Below are positions 34,268 to 42,652 of a DNA stretch of 64,000 nucleotides, in pieces. Position 1 is the first letter of the stretch; every line of letters begins with the position of its first letter. The DNA is taken from the NCBI GenBank assembly GCA_018262985.1, contig JADFDI010000004.1:186001-250000 (forward strand), written 5' to 3'. The notes beneath the pieces are model-generated. The model was not told where the DNA came from. It made no database searches and worked only from the letters and a program-made list of their open reading frames with translations. Origin of the DNA: Spirochaetota bacterium. Lineage in GTDB: Bacteria > Spirochaetota > Spirochaetia > Treponematales > UBA12059. Both the position numbers and the translations under genes were made by a program.

Positions 34268-35428
34268 TCAGGGAGTATTGGCCGCGTAGAACACCATGGC
34301 GGCGTCGTTCGGCCAGTAGTCGCCGGAGCCGGCGCCAAGATTTTCGTCCCAGATACCCCACCAGTCGTCGGCGGCGGCCGCGACGGCGCTCTGGTTCGAA
34401 TCGCCGAGCGCCGAATCGTCGGCGATGGAAGTGAAAACGTTTCCGTTCGCCTCGCTCGCTACCATATCCGAATCGGTCTCTATCCAGATGGCCGCATATT
34501 CGCCCGCGAATTTGACGACGGTATTCGCGCCGAGCTCGAGGATATGGGCATGGCCCTCGTCGCCGACGTAGACCGTGCCGATGTAGACGCAGAACGGCAC
34601 CTCGTCCTCCGCCCAGAGCGCATCACTCGCGGCGATATAGGAATCCGACAGGTCGAGGGCGATCACGTTGTAGGTGTTGCCCGCGGGAGGCGTCTCCGAA
34701 TCGCCATCGTGGTCAACCCAAAACTGGTTGGTGTTATCGAGGCTAAGCTGGGGAGGCATGGCTAGCGGCCAGCGGTTGTTCCAGAAGCGATTGTACTGCA
34801 CCGAGGTCCCGGCGTTCCAATGGCGGATATGAAGAACAGCCTCGTCAATCCCGGAGCCGGGCGTGCCGCCGCCGTTGTCGTGGAAGTCGCAGTACGAAAC
34901 GTCCGCCTCGTCGTCCAGGTAGAGGACCGATTCCGAATTGTCGCCGCCGAATGCGAAGTCGCAATAGGCGAAGCTATTGGCCGACGAACCCGTGTTGATC
35001 CAGATGTAGCGCCAATCTCCGGCGTGGGGAACGCCCGCTCCGTCCAGGAGCGAGTCGCCGCCCGCCGTGTCGTCCTTAATCGAGGTGAAGACGATGCGAT
35101 CCGCCGGAGTGCCGTCAGCGACGATCCGTCCGCCGGACTCGACGATGATGCCCGTGTCTGGCGCGAATTTGACCACGGCACCGGGCTGGATAGTCAAGGT
35201 GGCGCCTGAGGTCACATAGATCATCGACGTCACGTAGGCGACCCTGTCCGCAGGGAAGCTCACGTTTCCGGCCAGGTTGCCGTAGCGGAGGTCGACGTTG
35301 GCGGCGTAGGTGTCGTCCTCGGTCGGATCGACACCGATCAGGCCGAGCAGGTCGCAGGACGAGAACGAAAGGCAGAGGACCAGCGCTGCCGCGGCCAGGG
35401 CGGCCGCGCGGATCGAAACTGTTTTCAT
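34268..35428 (-). CDS. Secreted lipoprotein with beta-helix-like repeats
   Basis: A 386-residue protein with a lipoprotein signal peptide ending LSFSSC (Cys at about 25). The mature part is rich in Asp, Gly and aromatic residues with repeats such as GATLTIQPGAVVKFAP and ELGANTVVKFAGE, SGGRIVADG and VFTSIKDD/VFTSIADD, the pattern of right-handed parallel beta-helix surface proteins. Probably anchored in the outer or inner membrane with an adhesive or structural role. CAAGGAG precedes the ATG. Its codon use is less GC-biased than the flanks. Confidence 0.78.
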   Translation of the reverse strand: MKTVSIRAAALAAAALVLCLSFSSCDLLGLIGVDPTEDDTYAANVDLRYGNLAGNVSFPADRVAYVTSMIYVTSGATLTIQPGAVVKFAPDTGIIVESGGRIVADGTPADRIVFTSIKDDTAGGDSLLDGAGVPHAGDWRYIWINTGSSANSFAYCDFAFGGDNSESVLYLDDEADVSYCDFHDNGGGTPGSGIDEAVLHIRHWNAGTSVQYNRFWNNRWPLAMPPQLSLDNTNQFWVDHDGDSETPPAGNTYNVIALDLSDSYIAASDALWAEDEVPFCVYIGTVYVGDEGHAHILELGANTVVKFAGEYAAIWIETDSDMVASEANGNVFTSIADDSALGDSNQSAVAAAADDWWGIWDENLGAGSGDYWPNDAAMVFYAANTP

Positions 35429-35498
35429 GAAGGCTCCTTGCGCGTTGTTTGGATCAATCCATATCGATAACGCGCAAGCGAGAGCCCGAACAGACCCG

Positions 35499-36038
35499 TT
35501 ATTGTGACGAAGCGCCCCGGGACCTCAGGGTCAGACGCTCGCCTTCGACGTCGAGCGCCACGATGTCGAAGGCGCGGCAGATTCTGAACAGGGTCAGGAT
35601 GGAGGGCACGACGAGGCCGCGCTCGAGGTTCCAGACGGTGTTGTAGTGCACGCCCGCCCGGTCCGCGAAGCTCCGGAGACCGAGTCCCAGGTCGGCGCGC
35701 AGGGCGGCCACCGACTCGCCGGTGCGCCAGGCGATGCGCGCCGGAGGCATCATGCGGATGCGGCACGCCCGTTCCCGGGCGTCCGCGCCGTCCAGGCTCG
35801 GAACGAAGCCCTCGCTCGTGATCTCCACCTTCCCGCAACCGAGCGCGGCGCAGAACATGGTGACCACGAGGGTGGAAGCCTCGAGGCATCCGGATTCCAC
35901 GCGCTTGATCGTGTTCGGGTGCAGGCCCGCGAGCTCGGCGGCTTCCTCGCGGCTTAAGCCCCGGACCTTGCGCAGCCCTTCGAGCACCCGGCCGGTATGC
36001 TCGAGCACGCGTCGGTCCTCGTCGCTCCGGGGCCTCAC
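35499..36038 (-). CDS. XRE regulator with two helix-turn-helix domains
   Basis: A 179-residue protein with a GTG start overlapping the Nudix stop (GTGA). The first HTH is LRKVRGLSREEAAELAGLHP with NTIKRVESG (about 17-45); the second is LRSFADRAGVHYNTVWNLER (about 124-145) followed by PSILTLFRICRAFDI. Two tandem Xre-type HTH domains in one chain could bind an asymmetric or long operator. Coupling to the Nudix gene suggests a shared transcript, not necessarily a shared function. Confidence 0.78.
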   Translation of the reverse strand: MRPRSDEDRRVLEHTGRVLEGLRKVRGLSREEAAELAGLHPNTIKRVESGCLEASTLVVTMFCAALGCGKVEITSEGFVPSLDGADARERACRIRMMPPARIAWRTGESVAALRADLGLGLRSFADRAGVHYNTVWNLERGLVVPSILTLFRICRAFDIVALDVEGERLTLRSRGASSQ

Positions 36039-36676
36039 GAGGCGCCGCCATCCGCATCGGCGGCCAGGAGGCCCGCCAACTCGGCCAGGATCATCGCGGT
36101 GGCGCCCCAGACCCGGCGGCCATCGAACTCGAAGCAGGGGACGGACCACGCGCGGTCCCGCCGCGGCAATTCGAACGACGCGCGCGCGCGCGTATCGAGC
36201 AGCTCGCCGAGCCCGACCTCGAACACGGCGGCGACTTCCGCCGGATTCGGTCGGAACGCGAGCCCGGCGCGCGCCACGCCCACGAAGGGCTGGATCTGGA
36301 AGCGGCTCGGGGGGACGCGGAGCGGGCTCAGGCTCCGGACGACACACATCGAACCGGGATCGACGCCGAGCTCCTCGAAGGTCTCGCGAAGGGCGCAGGC
36401 TTCGGCGGACTCGCCCGGCTCGAGGGCGCCGCCGGGAAGCGAGACCTGGCCCGCGTGCACGCCCTGCCCCGCTGGCCGCACGATGAGGGGGAAGGAAACG
36501 TTTCCGTCATTCGACCCATGGAGGAGCACGAGGACCGCGGCGCGGCGCCAAGGGGAGCGCGCGAGCTCCGGCGGGCTTTCGCGCCGGAAGGGCGGGAGCA
36601 TCGCGGCGCGCGCCGCGTCGCCCGGCAGGGGGCGGGCCGGGTCGCCGAGAATTCCGAGCGCGCGCTCCAGGGTCAT
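36035..36676 (-). CDS. Nudix hydrolase, CoA-pyrophosphatase-like
   Basis: A 213-residue protein. The Nudix box is GGALEPGESAEACALRETFE ending ELGV, with all conserved Gly and Glu residues. HAGQVSLPGG just before it is the extension typical of NudL/CoA diphosphatases, which split CoA into phosphopantetheine and 3',5'-ADP. The C-terminal VWGATAMILAELA is also usual for that branch. It lies two bases downstream of a tRNA gene on the same strand. Confidence 0.82.
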   Translation of the reverse strand: MTLERALGILGDPARPLPGDAARAAMLPPFRRESPPELARSPWRRAAVLVLLHGSNDGNVSFPLIVRPAGQGVHAGQVSLPGGALEPGESAEACALRETFEELGVDPGSMCVVRSLSPLRVPPSRFQIQPFVGVARAGLAFRPNPAEVAAVFEVGLGELLDTRARASFELPRRDRAWSVPCFEFDGRRVWGATAMILAELAGLLAADADGGAS

Positions 36677-36677
36677 T

Positions 36678-36760
36678 TGCCGGCGGAGGGGCTCGAACCC
36701 TCACGTCCTCGCGGACAGCGGATTTTGAGTCCGCCGCGTCTGCCATTCCGCCACGCCGGC
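36678..36760 (-). tRNA. tRNA-Leu (anticodon CAA)
   Basis: An 83-nt class II tRNA. Acceptor stem GCCGGCG (5' end at 36760) pairs with CGCCGGC at the 3' end, discriminator A at 36678. The anticodon stem-loop has CTCAAAA with anticodon CAA, reading UUG. A variable arm of leucine type (TGTCCGCGAGGACGT) and a T-loop GGTTCGAGCCC are clear. CCA is not encoded and must be added after transcription. Confidence 0.95.
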
Positions 36761-36867
36761 CCGGGACATATTCCTACTATGCCATGGGGATGTCGTCAAC
36801 GGGAGGAGCGCTTGCGCGCCCGGTCCCCGATGCCGTAGGCTGGAAACGAACGCAGCAAGGAGTCGCC

Positions 36868-37779
36868 ATGCAGGACCTGCTCGCCTGGGGAGTCGAAGTC
36901 AGCCGCGCCTTCCAGACCGTCTCGAACCCCGTCCTCGACGGGATCGTACGCGCCGTCACCGAGCTCGGTTCGGAATGGTTCTACCTGATCGCGCTGCCCG
37001 TCATCTATTGGTGCGTGGACGAGCGGCGCGGCATCCGCCTCGGCGCCGCCGTCTTCCTTTCCGCCTGGCTGAACGGCCGGCTCAAGGTGCTGTTCGCGCA
37101 ACCGCGCCCCTTCGAGCTCGACCCGACCGTGGGCATGCTCCACGAGGAGAGCTTCGGCCTGCCTTCGGGCCACGCCCAGGGCACCGCCACCTTCTGGGGC
37201 ATGCTGGCGCCCGCGTTCCGCAAACCCTGGGGCCTCGTCCTCGCGTTGTCGATCCCGTTCCTCGTCGGACTGTCGCGGATCTACCTCGGCGTCCACTTCC
37301 CGACCGACGTGCTGGCGGGCTGGGCGCTCGGCGCGGCCATCGTGCTGCCCTGGCTGTCCTGGGGCGCCCCCGTCGAGAAATGGATAGGCGAGCTCGACCT
37401 GCGCTGGAAGATACTCCTGGCGGCGGCGCTCACGCTCGGCATGAACGCCCTGGCCCCCGAGGAGACGAACCTGGGCGGCGCCTTCTTCGGCATGGCGGCG
37501 GGCGCGGCCTGGCAGTCGGAACGGCTCGGCTTCGACGCCGCCTCGGGCCGGCTCGGCGCGAAGCTGCTCCGCCTGCTCCTCGGCGCGGCGGGACTGGCCG
37601 CCATCTACGTCGGCGGCAAGCTGATCCTGCCGGGCGAAGGCTCCTCCAGCTACGCGCTCTGGCGCTTCCTCCGCTACGCGCTGGTCGGCGCCTGGGTCTC
37701 CTACGGCGCGCCGGAGCTTTTCGTGCGGGCGCGGCTCGCGGCGCGGCGTTCCGAGGAAGCCGCTCCCGCGGGAAACTGA
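36868..37779 (+). CDS. PAP2-family membrane phosphatase
   Basis: A 303-residue membrane protein with about seven to eight helices. The phosphatase motifs are KVLFAQPRP (K-x6-RP), PSGHAQG (PSGH) and SRIYLGVHFPTDVLAG (SRx5Hx3D). Such enzymes remove phosphate from undecaprenyl pyrophosphate, phosphatidic acid or phosphatidylglycerol phosphate. ATG 36868 has AAGGAG upstream; an earlier in-frame ATG (36784) is out of reach of a good site. Confidence 0.88.
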   Translation: MQDLLAWGVEVSRAFQTVSNPVLDGIVRAVTELGSEWFYLIALPVIYWCVDERRGIRLGAAVFLSAWLNGRLKVLFAQPRPFELDPTVGMLHEESFGLPSGHAQGTATFWGMLAPAFRKPWGLVLALSIPFLVGLSRIYLGVHFPTDVLAGWALGAAIVLPWLSWGAPVEKWIGELDLRWKILLAAALTLGMNALAPEETNLGGAFFGMAAGAAWQSERLGFDAASGRLGAKLLRLLLGAAGLAAIYVGGKLILPGEGSSSYALWRFLRYALVGAWVSYGAPELFVRARLAARRSEEAAPAGN

Positions 37780-37790
37780 GGGCCCGCGGC

Positions 37791-38342
37791 GTGGATTTCA
37801 GGCCCGGCGTCGAAGCCGACCTTCCCGGCGTGCTCCGCCTGCAGGAACTGACCCTCGTCGCCAACCTGGGCGAGGAGGAGCGGAAGGACGGCTTCGTCAC
37901 GACGCCCTTCACCCCTGACCAGCTCATCGGCCTGATCGCGCGCGACGGTCTCTTCGTGGCGGCGCGCGACGGAAACGTGGTCGGCTACGCCATGGCGGCG
38001 GGCTGGGATTACTGGGCCGGCCGGCCCATGTTCGACCTGATGATCGCCCGCTTCGAAGGCATCGACTTCGCCGGCGTCGGCATCGACCGGCGGAACTCCT
38101 ACCAGTACGGACCTATCTGCGTCGAACGCGCCGAGCGGGGGAAGGGCGTGTTCCTTCCCCTGTTCGAGGCCGCCCGACGCGGCATGGCGGATCGCTACGC
38201 GGTCGGGACGACCTTCATCAACAAGGCGAATCCCCGCTCGTTCCGCGCCCACACCGCGAAGGCCGGCCTCGAGGTGATCGACGAGTTCGAATTCGGGGGA
38301 CAGAGCTTCTGGGGCCTGGCCTTCCCCGCGCGCCGGCCGTAG
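37791..38342 (+). CDS. GNAT-family acetyltransferase
   Basis: A 183-residue protein starting GTG 37791, 12 bases after the PAP2 gene. FRPGVEADLPGVLRLQ opens a GNAT fold; GLFVAARDGNVVGYAMA, YGPICVERAERGKGVFLPLF (acetyl-CoA loop) and NKANPRSFRAHTAKAGLEVI follow. The substrate is unknown. Likely co-transcribed with PAP2. Confidence 0.8.
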   Translation: MDFRPGVEADLPGVLRLQELTLVANLGEEERKDGFVTTPFTPDQLIGLIARDGLFVAARDGNVVGYAMAAGWDYWAGRPMFDLMIARFEGIDFAGVGIDRRNSYQYGPICVERAERGKGVFLPLFEAARRGMADRYAVGTTFINKANPRSFRAHTAKAGLEVIDEFEFGGQSFWGLAFPARRP

Positions 38343-38363
38343 CGCCGGGCGCGAGGGCGGCCG

Positions 38364-39410
38364 CTAGTCGGTGAGCGTGAAGGCCTTGTCCGTCAGCGTG
38401 AAGAGCTTCGAGGCGCCCGAGCTGAGGTAGATCCGCTTCTCCGCGTCGATGAACACCGCCTCGACCCCCGGCAGCGACTCGACGAGGGCGCGGCCCTTCT
38501 CGAGCCCGAGCGCGAAGACGCTGGTCGAGAGCCCGTCCGCGTCGATGGAGCGGTCGGCGATGATCGACACGGCCCACAGCCCGTTCTCGACCGGGTAGCC
38601 GCCGGCGGTCGAGAGGATGTGGTGGTAGCGCCTGCCGCCTTCCTCGAAGAAGCGTTCGTAGACGCCGCTCGTCACCACGGTCTTCGCCTCGCTCGACACG
38701 ATGCCGAGGTACTCCCCGCGGTCGGAGAAAGGGTTCTGGACGCCGACGCGCCACGGGGCGCCGTCCGGCTTGCGGCCCACCGTCATGATGTTCCCGCCCA
38801 GGTCCACGATGCCGGCCCTGACGCCGCGCTCCAGCATGATGCGCGCGGCTTCGTCCGCGGCGTAACCCTTGGCGATGGCGCCGAGGTCGAGGCGCATGCC
38901 CGCCTTCGGGAGGAACACGGTGAGCTTCGCCCGGTCGAGGACGACGGCGTTCCGGTCGACCAGCGCGAGCGCCGCCTTGATCTCGGCCGCGGACGGAATG
39001 CGCTCACCGTCGCCGCCTATGTCCCAGAGCCTGACCAGGGGTCCGATGGTGGGATCGAAGGCTCCGCCCGAAAGCTCGGCGAAGCGCAGGGCCTGCTCGA
39101 TCACCGCGAACGTGTCCGGGGAGACGGCGACCGGCGACTCGCCGGCCGCGTCGGCGATCCGGCTCAGCTCCGAGCCGGGCTCCTGGGCGCTCATGCGCGC
39201 GTGGATCTCGGCGAGCCGGGCGAAGACCGAATCGAAGGCGGCCTCGTCGCCGCCGTCCATGAAGGTGATGGTGCAGACCGTGCCGAGCTGCAGCTCGGTA
39301 CGGCGACGCGGCTCGGCCGGGGGGCGCGAGGCGGCGCAGGCGGAAATGGGAAGGCTCGCGACGAACGCGGCGAGCAGCAGGAGCGTGACGCGCAGCTTGC
39401 GGGAATTCAT
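38364..39410 (-). CDS. apbE: FAD:protein FMN transferase (lipoprotein)
   Basis: A 348-residue ApbE-family protein with a lipoprotein signal (LPISAC, Cys about 25). Seen: RTELQLGTVCTITFM, GGAFDPTIGPLVRLW, RLDLGAIAKGYAAD (FAD site), GGNIMTVG and DGLSTSVFALG with the metal-binding Asp. It attaches FMN to Thr of exported or membrane redox proteins such as RnfG/NqrC; no such target lies in the window. Like many spirochaete ApbE proteins it is predicted to be membrane-anchored. Confidence 0.93.
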   Translation of the reverse strand: MNSRKLRVTLLLLAAFVASLPISACAASRPPAEPRRRTELQLGTVCTITFMDGGDEAAFDSVFARLAEIHARMSAQEPGSELSRIADAAGESPVAVSPDTFAVIEQALRFAELSGGAFDPTIGPLVRLWDIGGDGERIPSAAEIKAALALVDRNAVVLDRAKLTVFLPKAGMRLDLGAIAKGYAADEAARIMLERGVRAGIVDLGGNIMTVGRKPDGAPWRVGVQNPFSDRGEYLGIVSSEAKTVVTSGVYERFFEEGGRRYHHILSTAGGYPVENGLWAVSIIADRSIDADGLSTSVFALGLEKGRALVESLPGVEAVFIDAEKRIYLSSGASKLFTLTDKAFTLTD

Positions 39411-39442
39411 GGGCGGAGTATCGCCCGAAATCGCGCTCCTGT

Positions 39443-40096
39443 TCAATCGAGCGCGCCGAGCTCCGCCCCGATCGAGGTCGCCGGACCGTGCCCCGGATAC
39501 ACGCGCGTGTCGCGGGGCAGCGCGAAGAGGCGCTCCCGTATCGAACGCTCGAGCAGCGCCTGGTCGCCGTCGAAGGTGTCGGTGCGGCCTACGCCTCGGC
39601 GGAACAGGGTGTCGCCCGAGACCAGGACGCCTTCCGCCTCGTCGTGGAAGCAACAGGAACCGGAGCTGTGTCCCGGGGTGTGGATGACGCGGAAGCCGGT
39701 GCCGGGCAGAAGGTCACCGTCCTCGAGCAGGACGTCGGCGGGCGGCAGCTCGACCCTGAAGCGCTCGAAGTAGCCGCGACCGCCGATGTCCGCGAAGATG
39801 CGCCGGTTCGTCTCCTCCCCCTCGGGACCGAGGTAGCGGGCGTCCGCGCGATGGATGGCCACCGGCGGCTCGACGCCGCGTCCGCGGAGGGCGGCCAGCA
39901 GGGCGGGCAGGGCCGCGGTATGGTCGAGATGCCCGTGGGTCAGCGCGACGAGGGCGGGTTCGAGCCCTTCGCGGTCGAGGGCCCCGAGTATCCGCTCGGG
40001 CTCGGCGCCCGGATCGACGACGACGCAGCGGCCGGGGGCGCACTGCCAAAGGTAGACGTCGACCCCGAGGGGGCCTACACTCAGGCTCATGATCAT
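39443..40096 (-). CDS. Glyoxalase-II-like metallo-hydrolase
   Basis: A 217-residue metallo-beta-lactamase-fold protein: VVVDPGAEPERI, THGHLDHTAALP (THxHxDH), HTPGHSSGSCCFHDE, SGDTLFRRGVGRTD and YPGHGPATSIG. These give the full two-metal site of hydroxyacylglutathione hydrolase-like enzymes, but the separate glutathione-binding C-terminal domain is missing, as in YcbL-type proteins. Alternative ATG at 40090. Confidence 0.88.
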   Translation of the reverse strand: MIMSLSVGPLGVDVYLWQCAPGRCVVVDPGAEPERILGALDREGLEPALVALTHGHLDHTAALPALLAALRGRGVEPPVAIHRADARYLGPEGEETNRRIFADIGGRGYFERFRVELPPADVLLEDGDLLPGTGFRVIHTPGHSSGSCCFHDEAEGVLVSGDTLFRRGVGRTDTFDGDQALLERSIRERLFALPRDTRVYPGHGPATSIGAELGALD

Positions 40097-40147
40097 GGTC
40101 CCGTATCGTGCCGGGCGACCGCGGTCGGGTCAAGCGGGGGAAGCTGG

Positions 40148-41098
40148 GTGCTGACTCCCGTACTCGAGGCGATCGGCCTCGCCCTGCTGTTCTACGTCGC
40201 GGTCCCGCTCGCGGGCGCGTTCCGGGTCCGTTCGCTCTGGCGCTCGGTCCGTTCGCGCATCCTCGCCGCCCGGGCCGCGCCGCGGTGGCGCTTCGAGCGC
40301 GGAGCCGGGCTCGAGGGCACGCTGGGCCGCTACCGGGTGGAAGGCGCCATCGAGGCGCTCCAGGGCGATGGACGCATCTGGGTCCGCGCCGCCGATTCGA
40401 CCCTGATAGTGGAACCGGGATCGGAAGGAGTCCTGGTGTTGCCGCAGGGCGATCCGCTGGCGAACCAGGCCGCGGAGTCCCCGGACGCGGACGGCACGGC
40501 CGCGCTCCTCGAGCGCGCCGACGAACGGGTGGACAAGCTTCCCTGGTCGCGGCTCGGCGCGCTGTTCGAGGGTACCCGGATACTGGCGCACGGCACCGTC
40601 ACCATCGAGGCGGGCGTACCCGTGCTTTCGGTGGCGGACGCGCCGGGCGGGCTCGTGCTCATCCACGACGGCGACGACTCGCACGCCCTCGAACGCGCGC
40701 TCTGGTCCGCGCGGGCCCGCAACGAGTACTGGAGCCCCGCGACGCAGATCGGAATGGCCGCGGGACTGGTTTCGATGAGCGTGCTCGCCGGATCGGCATT
40801 GCTCCGGCGCGCCCCGTCCTTCGTCGCGGCGGCCGCCCTGACCATCGCCTTCGCGCCCGCGTTGCCGCTCGCCCCGCCCGGAGTGGCGGCCCTCATGCTC
40901 TACCGCCGGCTCTGGGACGCGGGGCGCGTCCTGCGGGCGCGTCGCGACGTGCTCCGGCTCCGGGACAGGCTTGACGAAGCGGCCGCCCGCGAACGGGCGG
41001 CCGACTTGCTCCAGGGTTCCGCCGCGCTCGTACTGTCAGCGGGCCTGGCCGTCAACGCGGGGCTGGCCTGGGCGCTCATCCGGGAACTGCTTCGCTAG
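40148..41098 (+). CDS. Membrane protein of unknown function
   Basis: A 316-residue protein: one N-terminal helix (about 2-22), a soluble beta-rich domain with RGAGLEGTLGRYRVEGAIEA and GTVTIEAGVPVLSV, then hydrophobic helices at about 197-217, 225-250 and 290-312. GTG 40148 follows GGGGGAAG. I recognise no family. The layout (anchor, cytoplasmic or periplasmic domain, C-terminal helices) suggests an envelope role only. Confidence 0.65.
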   Translation: MLTPVLEAIGLALLFYVAVPLAGAFRVRSLWRSVRSRILAARAAPRWRFERGAGLEGTLGRYRVEGAIEALQGDGRIWVRAADSTLIVEPGSEGVLVLPQGDPLANQAAESPDADGTAALLERADERVDKLPWSRLGALFEGTRILAHGTVTIEAGVPVLSVADAPGGLVLIHDGDDSHALERALWSARARNEYWSPATQIGMAAGLVSMSVLAGSALLRRAPSFVAAAALTIAFAPALPLAPPGVAALMLYRRLWDAGRVLRARRDVLRLRDRLDEAAARERAADLLQGSAALVLSAGLAVNAGLAWALIRELLR

Positions 41099-41126
41099 GC
41101 TCCCTACCGGTTCAAGCGCGTCGCGC

Positions 41127-41960
41127 TCATCGCCCCTCGTCCGGATCCACCTCGGAATCCCCGCCCGGCTCGCTCGCGCCATCGAGGCCGTCCCCGTCCG
41201 GATACTCCCCGGACCCGGAATCCGCGTCGATGAAGGCGACCCGCCGCCCGGCCGCGGCTTCGTCATCCGCCCCGGATCCGGGAGCGCCGCCACGCTCTTC
41301 CTTCTTGCGCGCCAGGCTCACCGTCAGCTTGCGCCCCCGCACGGTCGCGCCGTCGAGCGCGGCGATGACCGTCTCGACCGCCTCCGGCGCGACCTCCACG
41401 AAGGAGTAGTTGTCGCGGCTCCGGACCTCGCCGACCTGGTCCTCCCCGAGCTCCGTCAGATCCGAGAGGAGCCGGTAGAGGCCGCGAGCGTTCATGCGCT
41501 GCCTGCGGCCCATCCCCACGAACAGGGTGACGCCCTCTCCCGAAAGGCGGCCTTCCTTGATGCGCGCCTCGGGAAGCTCCTCGGTCCGGGGAAGATCCGC
41601 CCCGGCGTCGCGCCGCGGCTCGAGCTTGGCCTCCTTCCCTTGCTTGGCCTTGGGGGCATCCTGGCGCGGCTCCCGCCCGCCCGCCGCGTCCTCCCCGCGC
41701 TTCCGGCCTTCCTCGCGGCGCGCTGACCGCCCGGAGCCGCCACGCTGTCCGCGCGGATCGCCGCGATCGAGCGCTTCGAGCAGCATGGCCGCCGCGACGT
41801 AGGCCCTGAGGTGGAGGGGTACGGACGAACGGAAGAGGGAACGCGCCTCGTCGAGCCGCTCCGCGTCGCCCGCCGCGCGTATGCCTTCGAGAATGTCGGA
41901 AAGGCGGGCCCGGGCCGCCGCCGCGTCGATGCTGTCCTTGCCGTTACGAGCTGCCACCAT
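41127..41960 (-). CDS. Stand-alone DbpA-type RNA-binding domain protein
   Basis: A 277-residue protein. The central part (about 135-220) has VTLFVGMGRRQRMNARGLYR, LTELGEDQVGEVRSRDNYSF and VEVAPEAVETVIAALDGATV with VRGRKLTVSLAR, the C-terminal RNA-binding domain of DEAD-box helicases of the DbpA/CsdA type, but no helicase core is present. The flanks are charged and disordered (Arg/Glu/Gly-rich). Spirochaetes are known to have such helicase-less versions. Probably an RNA chaperone. GAGGAG precedes the ATG. Confidence 0.8.
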   Translation of the reverse strand: MVAARNGKDSIDAAAARARLSDILEGIRAAGDAERLDEARSLFRSSVPLHLRAYVAAAMLLEALDRGDPRGQRGGSGRSARREEGRKRGEDAAGGREPRQDAPKAKQGKEAKLEPRRDAGADLPRTEELPEARIKEGRLSGEGVTLFVGMGRRQRMNARGLYRLLSDLTELGEDQVGEVRSRDNYSFVEVAPEAVETVIAALDGATVRGRKLTVSLARKKEERGGAPGSGADDEAAAGRRVAFIDADSGSGEYPDGDGLDGASEPGGDSEVDPDEGR

Positions 41961-42055
41961 GCTTCTCCTCGTTCGCCATTGTCGCAGAAAGGCTGTCGAT
42001 TCTCAACCTCGAGCGGCCTTGCGTCGCGCTCGCCGCCCCGGTTAGAGTAGGAACC

Positions 42056-42607
42056 GTGACACCCCTCGGCCTCCGCTCCGCCATGCTCCTCGCCCTGCTC
42101 GCCCTGGCTCCACGGGCGACGCCCCAGTCCGCGGAAGCGACCGCGCCGCCGGCGACGCTTCCGGCCGCGGCGACCGCCCCGGAGACCCTCATCGGCCTGG
42201 ATCCCGCGGCCGTCTTCGCGCGGCTCGGCACGCCGCATTCCCTGTACGTGGCCCGCGGGGCCGAGCCATGGCAGGACGACGCCGTCTTCTCCTACGACTA
42301 CGGGCTCGACCTGTATTGGTACCGCGATCGGGTGTGGCAGGTCGGCCTGGCGAAGGGATCGCTCGTGGCGTTGTTCGGCCTCAAACCCGGCGACTCCGTC
42401 GACAAGGCCTTCTCCCTGCTCGGCCAGCCCGCCTGGTCGGGCGGGAACCCTTCCGGAGCTTCCGACCCGGCCGGCTCGGTCGGGACGCCCTCCCTCGCGG
42501 CTTGGGAATGGAGCCTGCCGAACGCCCCCTGGCCGCTCCGGCTCAGGGCGGTCGCCCGCGCCGACGGCGTGCTGGAGGAACTCTACGCGTACCGCGCCGA
42601 TTTCTGA
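42056..42607 (+). CDS. Secreted protein of unknown function
   Basis: A 183-residue protein with a short signal peptide (about 1-25, LRSAMLLALLALAPRATPQS), an Ala/Thr/Pro linker, then a domain with FARLGTPHSLYVARGAEPWQ, FSYDYGLDLYWYRDRVWQVG and FGLKPGDSVDKAFSLLGQP. The repeated LG-x-P pattern recalls outer-membrane-complex (SmpA/OmlA-like) folds, but weakly. TAGAGT (42043-42048) ends seven bases before GTG, so it may be leaderless. aroDE follows after 45 bases. Confidence 0.68.
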   Translation: MTPLGLRSAMLLALLALAPRATPQSAEATAPPATLPAAATAPETLIGLDPAAVFARLGTPHSLYVARGAEPWQDDAVFSYDYGLDLYWYRDRVWQVGLAKGSLVALFGLKPGDSVDKAFSLLGQPAWSGGNPSGASDPAGSVGTPSLAAWEWSLPNAPWPLRLRAVARADGVLEELYAYRADF

Positions 42608-42652
42608 GCCCCCGCGTCGCTTCCGCGGCACCGGCTCCGCCGGGACGCCCTG

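Noticed and set aside
36507-36746. A small minus-strand frame over the tRNA
   Set aside because: It is translation of the tRNA-Leu gene and the start of the Nudix gene in another frame.
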